Assembly (NCBI GenBank): GCA_017538365.1
Contig: JAFYIZ010000028.1
Location: 1 to 64,000 of the forward strand
DNA from: a bacterium
GTDB lineage: Bacteria; UBP6; UBA1177
Direction of reading: 5' to 3'
Length of the DNA: 64,000 bases
Shown: positions 28,610-37,696 of the stretch, one piece after another
How positions within the stretch are numbered: position 1 is the first letter of the stretch
Layout: every line of letters begins with the position of its first letter
Made by a program: the position numbers and the translations under genes
The notes under the pieces: generated by a model
Databases searched by the model: none
Told to the model about the DNA's origin: nothing
Seen by the model: the letters and a program-made list of their open reading frames with translations, nothing else

Positions 28610-31600
28610 ATGAAAAAGTTTTTATCACTTTTGATTTTCCTGTTTCCCGTATTCCTTTTTGCCGTGATCGGTCAGAACGGTATTTCCATTGCTCCTGACG
28701 GCACTCTACTGAAATGGGATGAAGGAGCATGGGACTTCTTCATTATGCACAAATCTGTGCTGGAAAGAAGCTCTGAACACATTGCAGAAATAGATAACAA
28801 CGGAAACATAATTGATGACACTGCCAATCCGCAGGCAGACACTCTGGTTGACCCGACTATCGGTACAACTTATACGCTCACCTCAAAACATATTCCGCCT
28901 GATGCCGATGTTTCCAGAGCTTTTCTCATCTGGCTTGCTGATGTTGACCCGTACAAACTTGACGATCCGACAAAAAATTCGGTAACACTCACTTTCACGA
29001 ATGCGACAGATCCTACTATTACACTTTCTCAGGAAGTTAAGGCCAATATCCAGGGAGACCTTTCGAAAGACAATAAAGGCATGTTTGAATACGAAGCAGT
29101 TCGTGTTTCTGTTGAAGACGGTTATAAAGGGAATAACTTTTGTCCTAATGATACAGCTAATTATACCGGCGTTTACACCTATAGAGTCGAAGTTTCCGAC
29201 TTTATGAAAAAGATCATCCAGATGGGCGAAGAAAGAAACATGCAGCCAGGAGAAGCCCTTTACGGCGATTACAACGTCAAAGGGATCGAATCTTCCAACC
29301 ACTGCTACTACATGAAACAAAGCTCGATGGTAGGAGGCTGGGTGCTTCCTTTTGTTTATACTTCGTCGAATATCCGCGCTAAAAAAATTTATTTCTACCA
29401 CGGACTTGAAGCATATCAGCACAAAAACGCTTTAATAGCTGTCAACGGTTTCGAACTTCCAGATGAAGCGATAATCAGACTCGGTCTGGTCGATTTTGAA
29501 GGTGACCCCGGCAGAGCCAGAATGAGCAACGGTATTGCTACACTTCCTCCGGAAGGTCTTTCCATCAGCGGTTTTTCTGCTCCGAATGACTATAAGATTC
29601 TTTTCAACAATTGTAATCCGCCGAAAACCAAAGACAGTTCAGGTAACAATTTCAACTATACCGAAATTTACAACTCGATATCGTCAATCTTCGGCTGGCA
29701 GGATGAAACGGAAACATGCATCGGCAACCCTGACAATCCGCTTGATCCGGAAAAGCCGATAGAATACGCGATCGATGCTGATACTTTTGTCGTTGATTCA
29801 AGATTTCCGCCTTTCGACACGATGTTCCGTAAAGGCGACATGCAGTTCGGTCTCAAAATCGGCGCCAACCAGGATCAGATCTTCACGAATTTCCTCGTTG
29901 TCAGCGTTGACACGAGACCTCCGCAGTTTGATATTCCCGAAAACAGATTCACACCTAACGGAAGGGAAAAAGACTCTTGTTCCTGCGCAAAGGAAGCCGA
30001 CACGGTATGCATGGACAGACCTTTTTACTACACAATCAAAGTTCAGAACTGGGGTGAAGATACGGCTACCGGTGTAATGCTTCAGGACAAACTTCCTCCG
30101 CAAGTCGACTATGTTCCGGGAAGCACCGAAATCGCAACGAAAATCAACGAAGAAGGGCTTGGTACCGACTGGGAAACTGTTCCCGATGTTAACGGAAAAT
30201 TCCCGTTTGAAGAACCGAGAGTCGTCGCAGACATGCTTGAACACTGCAGACAAAGCGACTCGGTATGCGAACAGAGCGCATGGATAAGGTTTGTAGTAAG
30301 ACCGAAAGAAAACCTCGCGAAAAACGAAGTTATTAAAAATATGGCTTTTATCTCTTCAAATGAAACTGCCGGAGCTGTTTTCAACACGAACAGCAGTATT
30401 CCGCTCAGACTCAAAGGCGGTACGTGTCCGGCGATTTCCGAGTGCGAACTTCCGCCGAAAATGGAGTGCGGCGGCGTAAAAGTCGAAGGCAACGACAACT
30501 ACTGCACCAAAGATGAAGAGTGCGGAAACGGCAAAAAATGTATCGACAACGAATGTAAAGAAGATAGCTCGGCTAACCTTTCGAAAGGAGTCGAAGTAAC
30601 TTTCGGCGAAGGGGTAAACTCTCCTTCCAACGACGGTTCGGCGATACTTATTGATTCTGGCGAAGGAGTAGTTTTGGGTCAGTTCTACCTCGCAGCAGAC
30701 GGCAGCGAAGGCAAATTCTACAAATTCAACAAACTTATGGTCAAATTCAAAGCTGACAGCGACATCGAAGCTAAAAATTTCAAACTTTACAAGGATAACA
30801 ACAGCGACGGTAAGGTGAACGACGGCGACACGGAGATCTCTACGGCTGACTCGATAGCAGGTTCTTATGTAACCTTCAATGTCGGTGAAGCAAACAGACT
30901 TCTTTCGGCAAAAGGCAAAGTCAACTTCATCGTTACTACCGACGCATCAACGAATTCAGATTCACATCCCGGCAAATTCAGCATGACCATCGAAGGATCC
31001 GATTCATTCGAACTTGCAGATTCCGAAAAAATCGAAGCAAAAGGAAACTCGATACTCTTTGTTGAATATATGTTTGAACCGAAAGAAGGTTTCATAATCA
31101 CGAAAGGTTCCAACACTCCGGAAGTTCCCGCATACAAAGATTTCAACGGTGAACACGAAATGCTTCAGGTCAGAACCAAGTCGAAAGGAGCTGCAGACGC
31201 TGTAAATTCGATAACGCTCAAAACCCCGAATAACTATGTGAAATTCGGCGACGGAATCAAATCGGTTTCGGTTATTATCGACAAAGACAAGAACGGACGT
31301 CACTCGAACGGCGACGAAGTTATTGCGCAAATCAGCGATTTTGACGGATCGTCAACACTTGTCATCGATAACCTCGGCGATCTTCTCAAATACGAAAAGG
31401 ATGAGGAAAAATTCCTCGTCTTCAAAGTCGAATTCAAAATGTCGGTAGGCGAGAAGGCGAAGATCCAGGTTTCAGGCGTAAAAGTAAAGAGCGGCAATCC
31501 TGTAGTCGAACTTCCCGTATCGTCCAACGAATTCGCTTACGAATGCGACAGCTCTGACCCGAATATGTGTGCTGAAGACGACAGTGACGGCTGTGCTATA

Positions 31601-31705
31601 TCGGAACTCCCTGAAGACAACAGCTCGGTGCTTTATGTAGTTCTTGCAGCTTTGGTATCGCTCATCGCATTCGCTTTCGTAAAAGTTTACGGATTCAAAA
31701 AGTAA
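28610..31705 (+). CDS. Giant exported surface protein A with C-terminal GC-hydrophobic-basic sorting tag
   Basis: The 1031-residue protein has a Sec signal peptide (KKFLSLLIFLFPVFLFA) and a large N-terminal region of unknown fold (GTLLKWDEGAWDFFIMHKS). A DUF11-like domain follows (about 460-590; DRPFYYTIKVQNWGEDTATG), then a Cys-rich knot (CGNGKKCIDNECK) and a region with two calcium-loop-like sequences (DNNSDGKVNDGD, DKDKNGRHSNGD). It ends with DGCAIS, an 18-residue hydrophobic segment and KVYGFKK. That ending resembles MYXO-CTERM tags, which are cut and anchored through the Cys. GGAGG at 28600-28604 fixes ATG 28610. It is paralogous to 32010-35030. Confidence 0.8.
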   Translation: MKKFLSLLIFLFPVFLFAVIGQNGISIAPDGTLLKWDEGAWDFFIMHKSVLERSSEHIAEIDNNGNIIDDTANPQADTLVDPTIGTTYTLTSKHIPPDADVSRAFLIWLADVDPYKLDDPTKNSVTLTFTNATDPTITLSQEVKANIQGDLSKDNKGMFEYEAVRVSVEDGYKGNNFCPNDTANYTGVYTYRVEVSDFMKKIIQMGEERNMQPGEALYGDYNVKGIESSNHCYYMKQSSMVGGWVLPFVYTSSNIRAKKIYFYHGLEAYQHKNALIAVNGFELPDEAIIRLGLVDFEGDPGRARMSNGIATLPPEGLSISGFSAPNDYKILFNNCNPPKTKDSSGNNFNYTEIYNSISSIFGWQDETETCIGNPDNPLDPEKPIEYAIDADTFVVDSRFPPFDTMFRKGDMQFGLKIGANQDQIFTNFLVVSVDTRPPQFDIPENRFTPNGREKDSCSCAKEADTVCMDRPFYYTIKVQNWGEDTATGVMLQDKLPPQVDYVPGSTEIATKINEEGLGTDWETVPDVNGKFPFEEPRVVADMLEHCRQSDSVCEQSAWIRFVVRPKENLAKNEVIKNMAFISSNETAGAVFNTNSSIPLRLKGGTCPAISECELPPKMECGGVKVEGNDNYCTKDEECGNGKKCIDNECKEDSSANLSKGVEVTFGEGVNSPSNDGSAILIDSGEGVVLGQFYLAADGSEGKFYKFNKLMVKFKADSDIEAKNFKLYKDNNSDGKVNDGDTEISTADSIAGSYVTFNVGEANRLLSAKGKVNFIVTTDASTNSDSHPGKFSMTIEGSDSFELADSEKIEAKGNSILFVEYMFEPKEGFIITKGSNTPEVPAYKDFNGEHEMLQVRTKSKGAADAVNSITLKTPNNYVKFGDGIKSVSVIIDKDKNGRHSNGDEVIAQISDFDGSSTLVIDNLGDLLKYEKDEEKFLVFKVEFKMSVGEKAKIQVSGVKVKSGNPVVELPVSSNEFAYECDSSDPNMCAEDDSDGCAISELPEDNSSVLYVVLAALVSLIAFAFVKVYGFKK

Positions 31706-31729
31706 TCACGAAATAATCTTCAATTTCAC

Positions 31730-31788
31730 AATCTCTAAATCTACAAATCCCTAAACACCCTAAGCTCCCTAAGCTCCTTCAGCTCCCT
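31730..31788. repeat. Degenerate 8/9-bp repeats in the junction of the two surface genes
   Basis: Four octamers (aatctcta, aatctaca, aatcccta, aacaccct) run into three nonamers (aagctccct, aagctcctt, cagctccct). The 8-bp period and the ATCYC core resemble the arrays at 21328 and 48704. The rest of the 304-bp convergent gap has an 18-bp tandem repeat and a possible stem (GGCAGGCT... AGCCTGCC near 31822-31853), but no gene. Confidence 0.6.
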
Positions 31789-31893
31789 AATAGCTGACAG
31801 GGTGCTCCAGTCAATTTTCAGGGCAGGCTAGAAGCCTCCTGAAAAGCCTGCCTGCAGAAACTCTGTGGAGCTGGATCAATGGATCGGAATCAG

Positions 31894-31964
31894 ATGTCTG
31901 ATTGGATAGTGATGTCTGATTGGATAGTGATGCCTGATTGGATAGTGATGCCTGAATGGTGACG
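31894..31964. repeat. 18-bp tandem repeat, about four copies
   Basis: Three full copies of atgYctgattggatagtg (31894-31911, 31912-31929, 31930-31947) and a degenerate fourth (31948-31964) lie just downstream of the minus-strand surface gene's stop. Copies differ by one T/C change. There is no spacer structure, so it is not a CRISPR. Copy number could vary between strains. Confidence 0.85.
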
Positions 31965-32009
31965 ATTTTGATTAGTTGGAAAATTTATGATTGGAAAAGA
32001 GTTGGGAAA

Positions 32010-35000
32010 TTATTTTTTGGAAGTGAAAACTTTGACGCCTGCAAGAGCAAGAAGTGCTGCGAATGCTGCGAAAACAAGGTAGAGCATGTTGTTGCTTTCT
32101 TCAACTGCTGAAATTGCACAGCCGCTGCCTTCATCATCGCCTGAACCGCATGAATTCGGATCGGTCGGGTCGCATTCATAAGCGAATTCCTTCGAAGAAA
32201 CAGGCGTTCCTACAGCCTTTCCGGAACCTACTTTTACATCTTGAACAGTGATTTTTGCTTTTTCGCCGTCAGACATCTTGAACTCAACTTTGAAAAGCAG
32301 GAATTTTTCTTCGTTTTCAGCGTATTGAAGCAGATCGTCAAGATTTTCGAAGGTCATCGAAGTGGTGCTTTCGAAAGTGTCAACCTTTTGAAGTACAGTG
32401 TCTCCTGCCGACTGGATACCGTCGCCGTCTCTGTCGAGAATGAGGGAGATGGATTTGATGCCTTCGCCGAATTTTGCATAACTGCTGGAGATTTTGACTT
32501 TGATTGTTTTGATCTTGTCTGCAGCGCCTTTTGATTTTGTTCTAGCCTGAAGGATTTCGTGTTCGCCGTTGAAATTTTTGTATGAGGGAACCGGAGGATC
32601 CATCTGTCCTTTTGTGAAAATGAAGCCCTCAAGAGGTTCGAATCTGAATGTCGCGAAGTCGATTCTCTTGCCGTTTACGGTGATATTTCCGCCTGCTTTG
32701 AGAGTGAATGCTTCAGGGCTCTCTATAATCAGGTTAAATTTTCCGGGCTGACCGGTTGTTGTCGTCGTTTCAACATCGGCTGTTACTATGAAGTAGTTCT
32801 TGTCAGCAGTCGTAATGGCTCTGTTAGCCTCGTCCATAGTGGAGAATACGATGAAAGATGAGTTCTGGAGAGAATCTGCAGAAGATACTACCACGTCGCC
32901 TTCATCGACTTTGCCGTTTCCGTTGTTGTCTCTGTAAAGTTTGAAGTTCGCCGCTTTGACATCATTGTCTTTGTAAAGTTTGAACTGAGCTTTGAGCAAA
33001 TCGTAGGTTTTACCTTTATCTCCGTCGGAAAGAAGGTAGAACTGACCGAGAACGAGATCGGTTTTCGGAGATTCGATAAGTATTTCGTTCGAGTCGCCGC
33101 TTCCCGGGCTGTCTTTGCCCATATCGTAAGAAACGTTCAAATCCTGAGTCGTCTGATTGTTGCCGCCTTCAAGAACGCATTCGTTGTTTACGCATTTTTT
33201 GCCGTCTTTGCAGTCTTTGTCTTCTGCACAGTAGCTGTCGTTGCCTTCGATTCTTACACCGCCGCACTGAGCTTTCGGAGGAAGTTCACATTCAGCTATA
33301 GTCGGGCATTTTCCGAGTTTGAGTCTGAGCGGAATGTTGCTGTTCGAATTGTACGGCATATTGTCGCCGGTGATTACGGCCGTATTTCTGATAACTTCGT
33401 TCTTCGAAAGGTTTGCTTTCGGTTTGACTTGGAATCTTACCCAGAAACCTTCGCTGCAGTAATCAGGCTCGTTGAGTTTGTCGCAGTGCTGCGTCATAAC
33501 ATCGGTAAGCATCTGTGCGGTAGCATACGGGAATCCGCCGTTGATATCTTCAACTTTTGTCCAGTCTGTTCCTAAGCCGTTTGCATCGAATTTTGTTGCG
33601 ATTTCAGTTGATCCCGGAACATAGTCGACCTGAGCCGGAAGTGTATCCTGAAGCATTACGTTACCGGCCTGGTTTTCACCCCAGTTCTGGATTTTGATTG
33701 TGTAGTAGAAAGGTCTGTCTGCACAAACTGCATCTGCATCAGTCGAGCATGAGCAGTAATCTTTTTCTCTGCCGTTCAGGGTTTTCGGGTTTTCCGGAAT
33801 ATCGAATTTCGGAGCTTTCGTATCAACGCTGACGATAAGAATGTTGGTGTAAACCTGATCCTGGTTTGCGCCGATCTGAAGATTGATCGCGGTATCGCCT
33901 TTGTTGAATTGTCCATAGAAAGGACCGGTAGGACCTGAGTCGACAAGAAGAATATCTGAATCAATACCGTATTCAAGCGGACTCGACGGATCAGCCAGAT
34001 TGTTCGGGTTGCCGACGCACCAGTAATTTTCGCTGTCTTCCCAACCGAAAACCGATGAAATCGAGTTGTACATTTCGGTGTAAGAACCCATATTGGGATT
34101 GCAGTTGTTGAAAAGAGGTGCAAAATTGTTGGGATTAAGCTGACTGCTTATTGCAAGACCTTCCATGTGAGAGAAGAGCATCGAATACAATCCCGGGTCG
34201 CCTTCAAAAACAACGAGACCGAGTTTGATGACTGCTTCAGCCGGAAGTTCAAAACCTGAAACCGTGATAAGCTGCGAAGCGTCTCTGTATGCAGCAAGAC
34301 CGTTGTAGAAGTAGATTTTCTTCGGGTTGATGTGTGCCGAAGTGTAGACAAAAGGCATAAACCAGCCGCCTACAAGACCGCTTGTCGTAAGGTAGTTCTG
34401 GTGGTTCGAGCACTCCATACCTTTTACATTGTAGTTACCGTAAAGAGCTTCGCCGGAGTTCATACCCTCAGCTTCACCCATTCTGATGATTTCTTTCATG
34501 AAGTCGGAAACTTCGACTCTGTATGTGAAAACGCCGGTGTTTCCTGTCTGCGTATCAGGCATATTGAGAGCTTCGTATTCAAAGTTGCCGATAGTGGTCG
34601 TTGCAAGGTTGCCCTGAAATGAAGCGGTGATTTCTCTTGAAAGAGTGATATTCGGATTTGCCGCGTTTGTGAAAGTAAGCGTTACCGAGTTGTCCGTCGG
34701 ACCGTTCAGATTGTCCGGATCCTGAGTCGAAAGCCATACGAGGAAAGCTCTGTCAATGTCGGCATCCGGCGGAATGTGTTTCATTTCAAGTGTATAAGTT
34801 GAACCGATTTCCTGTTCAATGCAGGTATCTGCCTGCGGGTTGCCGGCTGTTGTGCTGGCTTCTCCGGTTACCTGTTTAATTAAGGATTTGTGCATGATAA
34901 AGAAGTCCCACGCACCTTCCTCCCATTTGAGTATAGTGCCGTCAGGAGCTTGTGAAATACCGTTTTCACCGAGTGCTGCGAAGAGCATTACCGGAACAAA

Positions 35001-35030
35001 AACCATAAAAACGAGTAAGAATTTTTTCAT
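32010..35030 (-). CDS. Giant exported surface protein B with C-terminal GC-hydrophobic-basic sorting tag
   Basis: The 1006-residue protein is collinear with protein A: signal peptide (MKKFLLVFMVFVPVMLFA), GTILKWEEGAWDFFIMHKS, a DUF11-like domain (DRPFYYTIKIQNWGENQAG), a Cys-rich knot (CKDGKKCVNNECV) and calcium-loop-like sequences (DNNGNGKVDEGD, DRDGDGIQSAGD). The tail is GSGCAIS, a hydrophobic stretch and KVFTSKK. Use of a MYXO-CTERM-like anchoring route is inferred from the tail. GGAGG fixes ATG 35030 rather than the in-frame GTG six bases upstream. It points toward protein A across a repeat-filled junction, so the pair is an inverted duplication that has diverged. Confidence 0.8.
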   Translation of the reverse strand: MKKFLLVFMVFVPVMLFAALGENGISQAPDGTILKWEEGAWDFFIMHKSLIKQVTGEASTTAGNPQADTCIEQEIGSTYTLEMKHIPPDADIDRAFLVWLSTQDPDNLNGPTDNSVTLTFTNAANPNITLSREITASFQGNLATTTIGNFEYEALNMPDTQTGNTGVFTYRVEVSDFMKEIIRMGEAEGMNSGEALYGNYNVKGMECSNHQNYLTTSGLVGGWFMPFVYTSAHINPKKIYFYNGLAAYRDASQLITVSGFELPAEAVIKLGLVVFEGDPGLYSMLFSHMEGLAISSQLNPNNFAPLFNNCNPNMGSYTEMYNSISSVFGWEDSENYWCVGNPNNLADPSSPLEYGIDSDILLVDSGPTGPFYGQFNKGDTAINLQIGANQDQVYTNILIVSVDTKAPKFDIPENPKTLNGREKDYCSCSTDADAVCADRPFYYTIKIQNWGENQAGNVMLQDTLPAQVDYVPGSTEIATKFDANGLGTDWTKVEDINGGFPYATAQMLTDVMTQHCDKLNEPDYCSEGFWVRFQVKPKANLSKNEVIRNTAVITGDNMPYNSNSNIPLRLKLGKCPTIAECELPPKAQCGGVRIEGNDSYCAEDKDCKDGKKCVNNECVLEGGNNQTTQDLNVSYDMGKDSPGSGDSNEILIESPKTDLVLGQFYLLSDGDKGKTYDLLKAQFKLYKDNDVKAANFKLYRDNNGNGKVDEGDVVVSSADSLQNSSFIVFSTMDEANRAITTADKNYFIVTADVETTTTTGQPGKFNLIIESPEAFTLKAGGNITVNGKRIDFATFRFEPLEGFIFTKGQMDPPVPSYKNFNGEHEILQARTKSKGAADKIKTIKVKISSSYAKFGEGIKSISLILDRDGDGIQSAGDTVLQKVDTFESTTSMTFENLDDLLQYAENEEKFLLFKVEFKMSDGEKAKITVQDVKVGSGKAVGTPVSSKEFAYECDPTDPNSCGSGDDEGSGCAISAVEESNNMLYLVFAAFAALLALAGVKVFTSKK

Positions 35031-35064
35031 TGTCACCTCCGAAGTTTAACAAAAAAAACGTCGG

Positions 35065-35092
35065 ATTATAAGACTTTTGAAAATTGAGTCAA
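35065..35092 (-). promoter_or_regulatory. Strong promoter for surface protein B
   Basis: On the minus strand: TTGACT (35087-35092), a 16-bp spacer, a perfect TATAAT (35065-35070), then CCGACG and eight T. It is nearly the same layout as the nifU-like promoter. It allows expression of surface protein B independent of the upstream subtilase. Confidence 0.75.
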
Positions 35093-35118
35093 CTGTTAAA
35101 GGAAATTAAGCGATAAAG

Positions 35119-37686
35119 TTAATCGACCGTGATAAGCGAACAGCCGCTGCTGTCTTTTTTCAACGGTCTTATGCAGGTGTTTTCCGTGCCGCATATCAGT
35201 CCGGCATTGCAGGTGTGGTCGGGATAGCATTCACCGTTGTATTCGCCTTGATTTTTCCCTGAACCGGTATTGTCGGAATCATCAGATTTTTTGTAAACAC
35301 AAGTGTGGTTCTCGCAGACAAGACCTTCGTCACAGGTATTGTCAGGATAACACGGACCGTTGTATTCGCCGGGCTGGATGTCGCTGCCGTATTCAATGTC
35401 GTCATCGGGATTTTCATCGGAATCATCATTGTCATTTTCTCCGCCGCCGGCGCAGGTGCTTGTGTCGTAGCCTGTGCAGTCGTAGTTGCAGAAGGCTGTT
35501 CCGTTCGTGAAGCTGTCGTCGATTTCGGTGCACGGTTTGTAATCGCCGTCGCACTCTTCGCCTTCTTCCTTTACATCATTTCCGCAGCTTGGATCGGTGT
35601 CGGTTCCTTTCGGAAGGATTTTGTCGTCAATGCATGCGTAACCTTCGCGGATTTCGTTGTAATCGCATTTCGCGATGCACTGTCCTTCGTAGCATTCAAC
35701 TTTGCTGTTTCCGTTGTAGCAGTCTTTGTTTTTCGTGCATGCTGCCGTGCAGTATCCTCCTTTCCAACCTGTGATACATTCAGGATTTGCCGCAGTGTTT
35801 ATGCACTCGGAAACAGTTGAACATGCGTCTCCCGCTTTTCCGGTTCCGCCGTTTTCACAGTTGTTGTCTACGATTCCGTCACAGTCGTCATCTCTGTCGT
35901 AGTAATTACCGAAGCAGCCGTCAACCGGAGCTGTTGCTATACATTCAGGGCATGTTCCGTCTTTGGCAGCACTTACCATTGCGTTTGCGTCAACGATACC
36001 GAATCCGAAGCAGGGTGAGTGTTCTTTCGATCCGCTTGCGAGCCATTCGTCGCTCTGTGTTGCCCAGGAGCCTTCGGAACAGTTTTCTGAAGGTTTGCGG
36101 GCCTGGGATTTTACGCAGTTCATCGCTCCGGAAAATACGAAATTCGGATTTGCTGCAAGCATGAGTGCTACAGTCCCCGCAGCAACCGGTGTCGCCGCGC
36201 TGGTTCCGCTCATTCCGCTTGTGTAGTCGCCTTTGCTGTCAAGACTGCCGTAAAGGTTGTTTCCGTAGCCTTTGTAGGCATATCCGTACTGGGTTCCCTG
36301 AATGTCGGTCGTGCTGTTTCCCGCACCGGCAGAGATATCGATTTCTGCACCGTAATTGGAGTAGCCTTCCATAGTGTCGTCATCTCCGAGTGCGCTTACG
36401 GTGAGAAAATCGTTGTCTTTGAGGAAACCGTTCAGGCTTGTGTCGCAGTGAGAGTTTCCTGCAGCCCAGAGGAAAATCGTTCCTTTGCCGTTTCTGCCGT
36501 TTTTTCTGCCGAAATCGACAGCTTGAGAAGTGCTGTTGTCGGCAGGAGTTTCAATGCAGTTGTAGTTGTCGTCCACATCTTCGGCTCCCCAGCTGTTGCT
36601 TACAACCCATGCACCGTTGTCTACGGCATATTTGATTGCGTTATATGTGGAATTGATGTTCAACATCTGACTTTCATCCTCGTAGTCATCCGGAATAACT
36701 CTTATCGGAATAATCGGGCATCCCCAGCATGTCGCCGCGACGCCGGCACCGTTGTTGGTTTTTGCCGCAGCCAGGCCTGCACATGCCGTCCCGTGCGGAA
36801 CTCCGTAACGGTCGTCGCCGTTTTTTTGGGTGTTCGGTGCACCGCCCAAATTACCGCCGATGAAGTCTTCGCCGAGATCGGTCAGGATGTTGAGATCAGG
36901 GTGGGTGAGATCGACGCCCGTATCGACGATTGCTATTCTGACGTCTTTGCCGCTGGCGGTTTCGATATCCCACGCTTCAGGTGCGTTGATCTGAGTTAAA
37001 TGCCACTGATCTTCAAAATAAGGGTCATTCGGAGTCGTTGACATTGGAACAAAGTGCCATAGCCAGTTCGGCTGTGCCCAGCGGACATACTGCCTTTCAA
37101 AAAGTGAATTGGCTATTGCGAAAGGATCAGAGCCTGCCGGAAGCGAAACTGTGTAGAAATTATTCTCTTCGTCAACGATTTCAACAACTTTAAGTCCGTA
37201 AATATTCAGAATTCTTTCCTGCTCGTCTTTGTCTGTGTGTTTCGAAAAAACGAGGTTTATCGTTCCGTCCAGAACTACGGGCGAGTTTTTCGCGTGGTAG
37301 GTGAGTACCGGCCATGCTTCTATGCCGTTTTTCGCAAGAATGTTGCGCACCTGAATCCAGTTTTTGCGGTCGGATTTGTCAAGATTGATTTTGAAAGCCC
37401 TGAAATTCTGAGCATCGAAGGTAACATGCGAAATCATATCGGAAAATTTGATTCCGTTGAACCTGATGTCCCGCAGACTATTCAGATTCGCCGAATGCGG
37501 AATCGCGATTTCGTCGTATTTCTGCAGCAGATACTGCGGTTCCCCGTCCATGTGATAGTAAAAAGTGTCGTAAAGCCTGCTGTTTCTTTCTATGAGTTTG
37601 CCTAAAACCGGTTTTTGAAGGTGTGATTCCTCCGCAAATAAAACAAATGAAAAACAGAGCAGAAAAGGAATCAGGACTTTTTTCAT
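35119..37686 (-). CDS. Secreted subtilisin-like serine protease (S8) with Cys-rich C-terminus
   Basis: The 855-residue enzyme has a signal peptide, a prodomain-like region, and a subtilase domain with the full triad: Asp in IAIVDTGVDLTHPD, His in GVPHGTACAGL and Ser in GMSGTSAATPVAAG. The C-terminal region includes a MopE-like metal motif (RDDDCDGIVDNNC), a myxobacterial-type Cys repeat (CGNDVKEEGEECDGD) and two copies of EYNGxCYPDxTC. It ends at SGCSLITVD, a Gly-Cys motif without the membrane segment of its neighbours' tags. I start at ATG 37686, preceded by AGAGG; the upstream 29 residues are not signal-like. Likely exported by Sec and then by the T2SS. Confidence 0.88.
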   Translation of the reverse strand: MKKVLIPFLLCFSFVLFAEESHLQKPVLGKLIERNSRLYDTFYYHMDGEPQYLLQKYDEIAIPHSANLNSLRDIRFNGIKFSDMISHVTFDAQNFRAFKINLDKSDRKNWIQVRNILAKNGIEAWPVLTYHAKNSPVVLDGTINLVFSKHTDKDEQERILNIYGLKVVEIVDEENNFYTVSLPAGSDPFAIANSLFERQYVRWAQPNWLWHFVPMSTTPNDPYFEDQWHLTQINAPEAWDIETASGKDVRIAIVDTGVDLTHPDLNILTDLGEDFIGGNLGGAPNTQKNGDDRYGVPHGTACAGLAAAKTNNGAGVAATCWGCPIIPIRVIPDDYEDESQMLNINSTYNAIKYAVDNGAWVVSNSWGAEDVDDNYNCIETPADNSTSQAVDFGRKNGRNGKGTIFLWAAGNSHCDTSLNGFLKDNDFLTVSALGDDDTMEGYSNYGAEIDISAGAGNSTTDIQGTQYGYAYKGYGNNLYGSLDSKGDYTSGMSGTSAATPVAAGTVALMLAANPNFVFSGAMNCVKSQARKPSENCSEGSWATQSDEWLASGSKEHSPCFGFGIVDANAMVSAAKDGTCPECIATAPVDGCFGNYYDRDDDCDGIVDNNCENGGTGKAGDACSTVSECINTAANPECITGWKGGYCTAACTKNKDCYNGNSKVECYEGQCIAKCDYNEIREGYACIDDKILPKGTDTDPSCGNDVKEEGEECDGDYKPCTEIDDSFTNGTAFCNYDCTGYDTSTCAGGGENDNDDSDENPDDDIEYGSDIQPGEYNGPCYPDNTCDEGLVCENHTCVYKKSDDSDNTGSGKNQGEYNGECYPDHTCNAGLICGTENTCIRPLKKDSSGCSLITVD

Positions 37687-37696
37687 TGTTTCCTCT

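Noticed and set aside
31894-31964. CRISPR array
   Set aside because: The copies are directly adjacent without spacers, only 18 bp long, and there is no cas gene.
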